From Clostridiales bacterium (GTDB lineage Bacteria > Bacillota > Clostridia > Christensenellales > Aristaeellaceae), in assembly GCA_004557905.1 (NCBI GenBank), contig SFFH01000001.1, positions 138,310 to 202,309 of the forward strand: a stretch of 64,000 nucleotides of DNA, given 5' to 3'. The notes under the pieces were generated by a model. The model worked only from the letters and a program-made list of their open reading frames with translations. It ran no database searches and had not been told where the DNA came from. Of this stretch, positions 25,590-32,379 are shown piece by piece. The translations under genes were made by a program, and so were the position numbers. Every line of letters begins with the position of its first letter. The stretch's first letter is position 1.

Positions 25590-28037
25590 ATGGCACGCAA
25601 AAAGACCCCGGAGACGGTGGAGAACAAGCCGCAGCACGCGATTATCCAGCGGCCCATGGAGGAGGTCATGCACATCTCCATGATCCCGTACGCGGAGCAC
25701 GTCATCCTCGAGCGCGCCCTGCCGCGCGTGGAGGACGGCCTCAAGCCCGTGCAGCGCCGCATTCTCTTCACCCTGAACGAGCTGGGCGTCACGCCGGACA
25801 AGCCGCACAAGAAGTGCGCGCGCATCGTCGGCGACTGCCTGGGCAAGTATCATCCGCACGGCGACAGCTCCGTCTATGACGCGATGGTGCGCATGGCGCA
25901 GCCTTACAGCATGCGCGGCGTGCTGGTGGACGGCCACGGCAACTTTGGCTCCATCGACGGCGACAGCGCTGCGGCGATGCGATACACGGAGGCGCGCATG
26001 GCGCCCCTGGCGCTGGAGATGCTGCGGGACATCGACAAGGACACCGTGCCCTTCAGCTTCAACTTCGACGATTCCCTCAAGGAGCCGGACATGCTGCCTG
26101 CGCGCTATCCGAATCTGCTGGTCAACGGCGCGTCCGGCATCGCGGTCGGCCTGGCGACGAACATCCCGCCGCACAACCTGCGCGAGGCGATTGACGCGGC
26201 GATCCTGCTGATGGACAACCCGGACGCGAGCCTTGCAGAGATCATGAAGGTGCTGCCCGCGCCGGACTTCCCGACCGGCGGCTGCCTGATTGACAACGAG
26301 GAGATCCAGCGCGCCTACGAGACGGGCCGCGGCAAGCTGACCCTGCGCGCGAAGGTGCACATCGAGGACGGCACGGCGGGCAGAAAGCTCATCGTCATCA
26401 CCGAGGTGCCGTATCAGGTGCCCAAGGCGGCGATGCTCGAGAAGATCCTCCGGCTCAGCGAGGAGAGGAAGGCGCAGCTCGGCGGCATCTACGACATCCG
26501 CGACGAATCCGACCGCACGGGCCTGCGCGCGGTCATCGAGCTCAAGAAGGATGTCGATCCGATGCAGGTGCTCTCCGTGCTCTACAAGTACTCCGATCTG
26601 CAGATCACCTTCGGCGTGAACATGGTCGCCATCGCGGAGGGACGCCCGGTGCAGATGGGCGTCAAGGCGATGCTTTCCTATTATATTGACCACCAGAAGC
26701 GCGTCATCACCCGTCGCACGAAGTACGAGCTGGAGCAGGCGCGCGCCCGGGAGCACATCCTCGCCGGCCTCATGGTGGCGGTCAATCACCTCGACGAGGT
26801 GATCGCGCTCATCCGCGCCAGCAAGAATCCGAAGGAGGCCAAGGAGCAGCTCCAGAACTGCTTCGGCCTGACCGACATTCAGGCGCAGGCGATTCTCGAC
26901 ATGCGCCTGCAGCGCCTGACGGGCCTGGAAATCGAGGCGCTGCGCAGGGAGTACGAGGCGATCCTCAAAACGATCAGCCGCCTGGAGGGCATCCTGAAGA
27001 GCGAAAAGAAGCTCATCGGCGTCATCCGCGCGGAGATGGGCGAAATCCGTGAAAGATTCGGCGACGACCGGCGCACGCAGCTCATCGAGGATGACAGCGC
27101 GAAGCTGCCGGTGGTCGAAAACAAGCCGATCGCTGAGGACACAGCCATCCTGCGCCTGCGCGACGGCCAGCTTCGCCGCATGAGCCCGCGCATGGTGGAC
27201 AAGTTCCTCCAGCAGCCGGGCATGAGCGGCGAGCTCGTGCAGACGATCCAGACCGCGACGGACGAATCACTGTACATCTTCACGAATCTGGGCAATTGCT
27301 TCATGCTGGACGTGGCGAAGATTCCGGAGACGATGCGCCTCAAGGAGCGCGGCAGCCTGCTGACCGGCCTGATCGCGGGGCTTGCGGACGGCGAGACGGC
27401 GGTGAATATGCTCTGCGCCAGGAGCGAGGAGATGGGCAAATTCGGCGAGCTGCTCTTTGTGACGAGGAACGGCCAGGTGAAGCGCACGGCGGCCGGCGAG
27501 TACGGCATCCGCCGCAGCCGTTTCAGCGCGATTGCGCTCAAGGGCGACGATCAGGTCGTTGCGGTGACGACGGCCGCGGAAGGCGACAAGGGCGATCTGC
27601 TGCTGGCGACGCGGCAGGGCATGGCGGTGCGCTTCAAGCTCAGCGAGATTCCGACGACAGGCCGCGCGACGGCCGGCGTTCGCGGCATCGACGTGGGCGA
27701 CGGCGACGAGGTCGGCTGGATGCTGATGCCGGGGGCGGGCGACATGCTGCTGCTCATCAGCGACCGCGGCTATGGCAAGCGCGATGTGGACCGCCAGAAG
27801 CGCGCGGGCAAGGGGCAGCGCCTCCTGCCGATGCCCCGGACCGGCGAGACCGGCACATGCCTGGCGGGCCTGCTCGACGTGACGCATGCGCAGCAGATTT
27901 CCTTCACCCAGAAGGGCGGTCATGTGACGGCGATGAACGCGTTTGAAATCGGCGTCGAGCGCCGCGCGGGCAAGGGACAGCTGTTGGTCAGCGTGCTGCT
28001 GGACGACGTGGTGACGGATGCGGCTGCGGCAGATTAA
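25590..28037 (+). CDS. parC: Type IIA DNA topoisomerase subunit A, topoisomerase IV ParC-like
   Basis: An 815-residue breakage-reunion subunit. The catalytic Tyr is Y132 in [10 protein letters not shown]. The quinolone-determining region [20 protein letters not shown] has Ser at 93 and Asp at 97 (E. coli GyrA positions 83 and 87), the drug-sensitive state. The C-terminal domain has beta-pinwheel repeats, but the GyrA box (QRRGGKG) expected in blade 1 is replaced by QQPGMSGE. Looser glycine-rich versions (QKRAGKG, ERRAGKG) occur only in the last blades. This argues for ParC-like activity (decatenation) rather than gyrase. The ATG directly abuts the parE stop, so the two are cotranslated. Confidence 0.86.
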   Translation: MARKKTPETVENKPQHAIIQRPMEEVMHISMIPYAEHVILERALPRVEDGLKPVQRRILFTLNELGVTPDKPHKKCARIVGDCLGKYHPHGDSSVYDAMVRMAQPYSMRGVLVDGHGNFGSIDGDSAAAMRYTEARMAPLALEMLRDIDKDTVPFSFNFDDSLKEPDMLPARYPNLLVNGASGIAVGLATNIPPHNLREAIDAAILLMDNPDASLAEIMKVLPAPDFPTGGCLIDNEEIQRAYETGRGKLTLRAKVHIEDGTAGRKLIVITEVPYQVPKAAMLEKILRLSEERKAQLGGIYDIRDESDRTGLRAVIELKKDVDPMQVLSVLYKYSDLQITFGVNMVAIAEGRPVQMGVKAMLSYYIDHQKRVITRRTKYELEQARAREHILAGLMVAVNHLDEVIALIRASKNPKEAKEQLQNCFGLTDIQAQAILDMRLQRLTGLEIEALRREYEAILKTISRLEGILKSEKKLIGVIRAEMGEIRERFGDDRRTQLIEDDSAKLPVVENKPIAEDTAILRLRDGQLRRMSPRMVDKFLQQPGMSGELVQTIQTATDESLYIFTNLGNCFMLDVAKIPETMRLKERGSLLTGLIAGLADGETAVNMLCARSEEMGKFGELLFVTRNGQVKRTAAGEYGIRRSRFSAIALKGDDQVVAVTTAAEGDKGDLLLATRQGMAVRFKLSEIPTTGRATAGVRGIDVGDGDEVGWMLMPGAGDMLLLISDRGYGKRDVDRQKRAGKGQRLLPMPRTGETGTCLAGLLDVTHAQQISFTQKGGHVTAMNAFEIGVERRAGKGQLLVSVLLDDVVTDAAAAD

Positions 28038-28076
28038 ACAATTGCAGGAATTTCTTAAATTTTCGTGACAATCTTG

Positions 28077-28105
28077 TTGACAGACCCCTTCATGAATGAT
28101 ATAAT
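28077..28105 (+). promoter_or_regulatory. Consensus promoter of the PqqD/precursor/radical-SAM cassette
   Basis: TTGACA (28077-28082), exact 17-bp spacer, TATAAT (28100-28105), the strongest match to sigma-A consensus in the window. It lies 85 bp before the PqqD-like start. Confidence 0.9.
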
Positions 28106-28189
28106 GAGCGTAATTAAAGGCGTTCCGGTTGCGTGCGGATATCGATCCCCGTCCATCCCGCACGACGAAAGGCGAAGGAAGTGAAGACA

Positions 28190-28495
28190 GTGGGCGGCCA
28201 GCCTGCCGAAAAAAAGAGGCGCTTTCAGATTGCGCCGGGCTTTGTGCTTCGGCGGATTGGGGACGACGCGGTGCTGATCCCCATCGGGGAGCATCCGGTC
28301 TTTACCAACGTGATGATGACGCCGAACAGGACGGCGGCGTTCCTCTGGCAGGCTTTTTCGGAGCCGAGCACCGAGGAGGACGTCGTGATGCGCGCGCTGG
28401 AACGGTTTGACGGCGATGAAGCGGAGATCCGCAGAGACGTTGCGATGTTTATGAAGGAATCCATTGACAACCAGGTTCTCGTGGAGGTTGATTGA
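28190..28495 (+). CDS. PqqD-family peptide chaperone (RiPP recognition element)
   Basis: A 101-residue protein of the PqqD/RRE fold: a basic N-terminus (PAEKKRRFQIAPGFVLRRIGDDAVLIPIG), then the winged-helix-like segment VFTNVMMTPNRTAAFLWQAF, EPSTEEDVVMRALERFDGD and a C-terminal helix FMKESIDNQVLVEVD. In known RiPP systems such a protein binds the leader of the precursor peptide and presents it to the radical-SAM enzyme. GTG at 28190 is chosen because GAAGGAAG lies 8 nt upstream; GTG at 28181 and ATG at 28133 are in frame but poorly spaced. It is the first gene of a three-gene unit; the candidate precursor begins 1 nt after its stop. Confidence 0.85.
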   Translation: MGGQPAEKKRRFQIAPGFVLRRIGDDAVLIPIGEHPVFTNVMMTPNRTAAFLWQAFSEPSTEEDVVMRALERFDGDEAEIRRDVAMFMKESIDNQVLVEVD

Positions 28496-28496
28496 T

Positions 28497-28988
28497 ATGA
28501 AGGAAATGTGGGAGAAGCCGAGGATTGCGGTTCAGGCCTTTGTTGCGGGGGAGTATGCGGCGTCGTGCTGTATTGAAGTCCGTTGTCTTGTGAATCAGGA
28601 AAAGACTTTTAATCCGTTAGGCTTGAAAGACGATGGCGCAGAAATGTGGTCTAAATGGGTAGATACTCCGGAAAAAGGGAATAGAATAGAGAACGACCAG
28701 AATCATAACGGAATCTATTTGGATGAGCATTATCAAAGCTGTAGCCGCACTGATAACAATTATCTGTATACAGATGAGAATGCAAATAATGCTTTGGGAA
28801 TCTGGGAGTATAGTAATGAGCAGAAGAAGGATTTGAGCGGCGTGGTTACATATTGGAAAGATATAAATGAAGACAAAAAGTATAGCGCAGATGATTTGAT
28901 TGCATGGGTAACCTATAACGCAAGTGCTTTCTGGCGTCACTGGGGTTACTTGGGAAATCAGGATAAGAATCGTCCCAATCACTCCTAA
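28497..28988 (+). CDS. Candidate RiPP precursor, Trp/Cys-bearing protein with AT-rich C-terminal part
   Basis: A 163-residue protein I do not recognise as a named family. The N-terminal leader-like part (residues 1-30) reads MKEMWEKPRIAVQAFVAGEY then a cysteine cluster C24, C25, C30. I recall W-x-K-P / Q-x-F / E-Y arrangements before cysteines in small proteins beside radical-SAM genes of gut Clostridia, but cannot verify it here. The rest has one more Cys (C82), many Asn/Asp/Tyr residues and Trp at 51, 54, 103, 120, 137, 146 and 149. There is no signal peptide. GGAGG lies 9 nt before the ATG. From about base 28590 the DNA turns conspicuously AT-rich and codon use changes (AAT, TAT, AAA), while the first about 90 bases are GC-rich like the genome. 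It sits between PqqD-like and SPASM genes. The precursor role is inference. Confidence 0.7.
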   Translation: MKEMWEKPRIAVQAFVAGEYAASCCIEVRCLVNQEKTFNPLGLKDDGAEMWSKWVDTPEKGNRIENDQNHNGIYLDEHYQSCSRTDNNYLYTDENANNALGIWEYSNEQKKDLSGVVTYWKDINEDKKYSADDLIAWVTYNASAFWRHWGYLGNQDKNRPNHS

Positions 28989-29004
28989 TCAATACGCGAT
29001 AAGA

Positions 29005-29030
29005 GAATCGGAGCAATCCGGTTCTTTTTT
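29005..29030 (+). terminator. Internal terminator between the candidate precursor and its radical-SAM gene
   Basis: Stem GAATCGG (29005-29011) / CCGGTTC (29018-29024), one wobble, 6-nt loop, followed immediately by TTTTTT. Partial termination here would give more precursor than enzyme mRNA, a pattern known from RiPP operons. Confidence 0.75.
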
Positions 29031-29042
29031 GACGGAGGGAAA

Positions 29043-30125
29043 ATGGAGTTCGAGAAAACGACGCCGGAGCGCCAGCTGTTGGCGCGTGCCGCGCAAAAGA
29101 GAAGGCCGGCCAGCGGCACGCTGGAGCTTTCGCCCCTGTGCAACCTGAACTGCGATATGTGCTATGTGCGCCTGACCCCAGCGGAGCTGGCGGCGAAGGG
29201 ACGGCTTCGCACGGCGGAGGAGTGGCTTTCGCTTGCGGAGCAGATGGAGCACGCGGGCGTGCTGTTTCTGCTGCTCACCGGCGGTGAGCCGCTGCTCTAT
29301 CCCGGCTTCCGGCAGCTGTACGTCAGGCTCAAGCGGATGGGCTTCATCCTCTCCGTGAATACTAACGGCACGCTGATCGACGAGGATTGGGCGGATTTCT
29401 TCGCCGCCCAAAAGCCGCGCTGCGTGAATATCACGCTCTACGGCGCAGATGGAGCGGCCTATGAACGGCTGTGCCATGCGCCGGACGGCTTTGACCGGAC
29501 GATGCGCGGCATTCGTCTGCTGCGCGAGAGGGGAATCGATGTGCGTGTCGGCGCAAGCGTGACAAGGAAGAACCGCGCTGACGTCGGCAGAATTGCGGAG
29601 ATTGCCTGCGAATGCGGCGCGGCGCTGAATGTCGATCCCTACATGACGCCTGCCGTGCGGGAGCGCACGAAACCGTTCGAAGAACAGGCACGCCTCGCCC
29701 CGGAGGAAGCCGCGTGCGTTCGCGTGGAGAGCATGCGACGGGAGCTGGGAGAAGCGCGGTTTCGTCTGTGCGCGGATGCCATCGTGCAGGCTGTGAAGCA
29801 GGACATGCTGCCCAAGTCGGAGGACATGAGCTGCCTGGCGGGACGATGCAGCTTCGCGGTGAATTGGCAGAGCCAGATGCGCCCGTGTGTCATGCTGGAG
29901 CAGCCCAGCGTGCCCGTGTTTGACGTGGGCTTTGAGGAGGCCTGGCGCACCGTTTCCCGCGGCGTGGAGGCCATACGCATCAGCCCGAAATGCGCCTCGT
30001 GCGCCTTGCGCCCCCTATGCCATACCTGCGCGGCCAGCGCATACTGGGAGACCGGGGATTGCGGCGGCGTGCCGGAATACCTCTGCCGCTATGCGAAGGA
30101 AACCGCAAGGTTGCTGGAAAAGTGA
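29043..30125 (+). CDS. Radical-SAM/SPASM peptide maturase
   Basis: A 360-residue radical-SAM enzyme. The [4Fe-4S]/SAM motif is C-x3-C-x2-C in LSPLCNLNCDMCYVRL, and FLLLTGGEPLLYPGF supplies the GGE motif. LSVNTNGTLI and VNITLYGADGAAYERLC complete the barrel. A SPASM-type auxiliary cluster domain follows: CLAGRCSFAVNWQSQMRPC, then CASCALRPLCHTCAAS and GDCGGVPEYLC. Such enzymes build carbon-carbon, thioether or other cross-links in peptides, often with a PqqD-type partner, which is encoded two genes upstream. GGAGGGA precedes the ATG. It is followed by a terminator; no protease or exporter gene is adjacent. GC content returns to genomic level. Confidence 0.92.
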   Translation: MEFEKTTPERQLLARAAQKRRPASGTLELSPLCNLNCDMCYVRLTPAELAAKGRLRTAEEWLSLAEQMEHAGVLFLLLTGGEPLLYPGFRQLYVRLKRMGFILSVNTNGTLIDEDWADFFAAQKPRCVNITLYGADGAAYERLCHAPDGFDRTMRGIRLLRERGIDVRVGASVTRKNRADVGRIAEIACECGAALNVDPYMTPAVRERTKPFEEQARLAPEEAACVRVESMRRELGEARFRLCADAIVQAVKQDMLPKSEDMSCLAGRCSFAVNWQSQMRPCVMLEQPSVPVFDVGFEEAWRTVSRGVEAIRISPKCASCALRPLCHTCAASAYWETGDCGGVPEYLCRYAKETARLLEK

Positions 30126-30142
30126 AAAGAAACCCTGACAAA

Positions 30143-30170
30143 GGCCGGAATGCAAGCTTTCCGGTCTTTT
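30143..30170 (+). terminator. Terminator of the radical-SAM cassette
   Basis: Stem GGCCGGAA (30143-30150) / TTCCGGTC (30159-30166), followed by TTTT. The 237 bp from here to the deacetylase gene hold no gene that I can support. A CACAT/ATGTG inverted repeat around ATACA lies at about 30364-30378 and may be part of a promoter. Confidence 0.75.
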
Positions 30171-30407
30171 CGTTTTGGGCGGTTGACCCATCAAAAGAAG
30201 AGCGCGCATCCAGAAGCGATGGAGCACAGACCCTGAAACACAGCCGCATTGACCCGCCCAATTAAGGCGGAAATGTGAAACTTTGCTTTCCGTGGAAGAA
30301 AATGGGCGCGCACTTCGTCTAATGGGTGAGACCGGATCAAAGCGTTCTAAACATCGCCTGCAGCACATATACAATGTGCGAAGGAAAAAGGTGGAGGCGA
30401 TGTGGGG

Positions 30408-31220
30408 ATGATCAAAAAGCGCCTCGATTCGCGGACTGTCAGGCGGGTGCTGCCCGTGGCGGCGCTCCTGGCCGTATGCATGGCCTATGCGTCCATGCGG
30501 GGCGCGCCTGCGCTGATGGCCGCGGTAGCGACGCGCGAGCTTCCGGTGTATAACGTGGATACAGAGGAAAAGGTGCTCGCCATCAGCTTTGACGCTGCAT
30601 GGGGACGCGCAAATACAGAGGAACTCATGAATATCCTGGATCGCTACGACGTGAAGACCACGTTCTTTCTCGTCGGGTTCTGGGCGGAAAAGTACCCGGA
30701 CCTGGTGCAGGAGCTCGTGAGCCGGGGGCATGAGATCGGCAATCACTCTGCAACGCATCCGCACATGGCCCAGCTCTCCGCCGCACAGATCCGCGAGGAG
30801 CTGAGAAAGTGCTCGGATCTGGTGAAGTCCATCACCGGCAAGCCCACGACGCTGTTTCGTCCGCCGTACGGCGAGTACAACGACACCGTGGTGAAGGTCA
30901 GCCGGGAGGAGGGCTATGAGTGCGTGCAGTGGAACGTCGACTCGCTCGACTGGAAGAATCTGGGCACGGAGAACATGGTGAAGCAGTGTACGAAATCGGT
31001 CAATCCCGGCGACATCGTGCTCTTCCACAACGACTCCAAATATATCCTGGAGGCGCTGCCGCAGATTCTCGAATATTACACGCAGGCGGGATACAAGATA
31101 ATTCCAGTATCGCAGCTGCTGCTTCAGGGCGAGACGTGGATTGACCATGCGGGTCAGCAGCATCTGTGTACGCCGACACCCGCGCCGCAGCCCGAAGGGG
31201 CCGCAGCGCCGACAGCATAA
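30408..31220 (+). CDS. Polysaccharide deacetylase, PdaB-type (sporulation-associated)
   Basis: A 270-residue NodB-homology protein with an N-terminal signal-anchor (VLPVAALLAVCMAYASM). The catalytic domain has KVLAISFDAAWGR (motif 1; the second Asp of the usual TFDD is replaced as in the PdaB group), GHEIGNHSATHPHM (motif 2, metal His), RPPYGEYND (motif 3), VQWNVDSLDW (motif 4) and DIVLFHNDSKY (motif 5). PdaB-type proteins are needed late in sporulation for spore cortex or germ-cell-wall stability. The missing Asp suggests altered or weak deacetylase activity. ATG at 30408 is preferred (GGTGGAGG 10 nt upstream) over GTG at 30402. A proline-rich tail ends the protein. Confidence 0.85.
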   Translation: MIKKRLDSRTVRRVLPVAALLAVCMAYASMRGAPALMAAVATRELPVYNVDTEEKVLAISFDAAWGRANTEELMNILDRYDVKTTFFLVGFWAEKYPDLVQELVSRGHEIGNHSATHPHMAQLSAAQIREELRKCSDLVKSITGKPTTLFRPPYGEYNDTVVKVSREEGYECVQWNVDSLDWKNLGTENMVKQCTKSVNPGDIVLFHNDSKYILEALPQILEYYTQAGYKIIPVSQLLLQGETWIDHAGQQHLCTPTPAPQPEGAAAPTA

Positions 31221-31256
31221 AAGCGAAACGCGAACATGAAATAAGGAGGACGTACA

Positions 31257-31940
31257 ATGGAAAACGTCATTAACACACTGCACCTGAGCGGCAAGGTCAT
31301 CGGCACGCCCGTCGTGGGGCATGAGGCCTTTGGCGAGAAGTTCTATTACCTGACGCTGGGCGTGCCGCGTCTCTCCGGCGCGATGGATCACCTGCCGATC
31401 ACGCTGTCCGAGCGCCTGCTGGACGGCGCGATGCTGAAGGACGGCGACCCCCTGGCCATCGAGGGCCAGGTGCGCTCCTACAACAAGATCATCGAGGGCG
31501 CGGGACGGCTGCTCATCACGGCGTTCGCCCAGCGCATCGTGCAGCCGGACGAGCGCGAGAACCCCAATCAGATTCAGCTCACCGGCACGCTGTGCAAGGC
31601 GCCGGCCTACCGCACCACGCCGTTTGGCCGCGAGATCGCGGACATGATGCTCGCCGTCAACCGCGCGTACGGCAAGAGCGACTATATACCGTGCATCACC
31701 TGGGGCCGCAGCGCGCGCTTTGCGGCGAAGCTCTCCGTGGGTGACAAGATTCAGCTGACCGGTCGCCTGCAGTCTCGCGCGTACCAGAAGCAGATGCCCG
31801 ACGGCACGGTCGTGGAGAAGACCGCCTACGAGGTTTCCGTGGGTCACTTGGAGCTGCTCAGCGAGGAGCCGGTCATGGCGGCGGAGCAGACGGTGCGCGG
31901 CATGGGCGAATTTCGCAGCAACGCAGTCCTGCCCCAGTGA
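31257..31940 (+). CDS. Single-stranded DNA-binding protein with two OB folds
   Basis: A 227-residue protein with an N-terminal divergent OB-fold (about 1-98, VINTLHLSGKVIGTP...AIEGQVRSYNK) and a C-terminal SSB-like OB-fold (about 100-205, IQLTGTLCKAPAYRTTPFGREIADMMLAVNR, YIPCITWGRSARFA, GDKIQLTGRLQSRAYQK). The acidic DDDxPF-like tail of canonical Ssb is lacking. Thus it is probably an accessory SSB rather than the replicative one. AAGGAGG precedes the ATG by 8 nt. The gene ends at a strong terminator and may share a transcript with the deacetylase gene 36 bp upstream. Confidence 0.8.
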   Translation: MENVINTLHLSGKVIGTPVVGHEAFGEKFYYLTLGVPRLSGAMDHLPITLSERLLDGAMLKDGDPLAIEGQVRSYNKIIEGAGRLLITAFAQRIVQPDERENPNQIQLTGTLCKAPAYRTTPFGREIADMMLAVNRAYGKSDYIPCITWGRSARFAAKLSVGDKIQLTGRLQSRAYQKQMPDGTVVEKTAYEVSVGHLELLSEEPVMAAEQTVRGMGEFRSNAVLPQ

Positions 31941-31976
31941 GATGCAGACGGACGAAAAAGAATTGGATAGCTGACA

Positions 31977-32012
31977 CAAAAAGGCGGACGAGATGAAAGC
32001 CCGCCTTTTTTT
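31977..32012 (+). terminator. Terminator after the SSB-like gene
   Basis: AAAAAGGCGG pairs with CCGCCTTTTT around 31977-32010, with a seven-T tail. Confidence 0.85.
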
Positions 32013-32025
32013 CCTGCGCGGTTTG

Positions 32026-32034
32026 TGCTATAAT
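32026..32034 (+). promoter_or_regulatory. Extended -10 promoter for the yerC-pcrA-ligA operon
   Basis: TGcTATAAT at 32026-32034 is a perfect extended -10. The -35 position overlaps the T tract of the preceding terminator and is weak. Confidence 0.6.
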
Positions 32035-32063
32035 GAAAAGAGCGAAGACATGTGGAGGTACAT

Positions 32064-32369
32064 ATGCTGGACGAACGCATCAGGAATGAACAGGTTGACG
32101 ATCTTGCCGAGGCGATGCTGGCGATTCAGAATCGCGAGGAGGCGTACCTGTTCTTCGAGGATATCTTTACGATCAAGGAGCTTCAGGCCGTCGCCCAGCG
32201 CCTGGCTGTGGCGCGCATGCTCAGGCAGAAGGTGACCTATCAGGAGATCGCCGAGAAGACCGGTGCCAGCACGGCGACCATCAGCCGTGTCAACCGCAGC
32301 CTCACCTACGGCGCGGGCGGCTATCAGCTGGTGCTTGGGCGCATGCCGCAGGACGAAGATGCGGATTGA
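32064..32369 (+). CDS. YerC/YecD family TrpR-related DNA-binding protein
   Basis: A 101-residue helical protein with the TrpR-like helix-turn-helix: LFFEDIFTIKELQAVAQRLAVARML, then TYQEIAEKTGASTATISRVNRSL. The family is widespread in Firmicutes and its regulon is uncharacterised; unlike TrpR it need not bind tryptophan. ATG at 32064 has GGAGG 5 nt upstream; an in-frame GTG lies at 32052 within the ribosome-binding region. It is the first gene of an operon with pcrA (10-bp gap) and ligA, so it may be autoregulatory or link DNA repair to nutrient state. This last point is inference. Confidence 0.88.
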   Translation: MLDERIRNEQVDDLAEAMLAIQNREEAYLFFEDIFTIKELQAVAQRLAVARMLRQKVTYQEIAEKTGASTATISRVNRSLTYGAGGYQLVLGRMPQDEDAD

Positions 32370-32379
32370 GGAGTCGGCC

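Noticed and set aside
28617..28982. 121-codon minus-strand frame opposite the candidate precursor
   Set aside because: Arises from the AT-rich sequence; Ile/Cys/Leu-rich with no ribosome-binding site. The plus frame has a good site and cassette context.
30171..30407. Possible sporulation promoter before the PdaB-type gene
   Set aside because: TATACAAT at about 30368 resembles a sigma-E -10, but no matching -35 was found at the correct distance, so no promoter was called.
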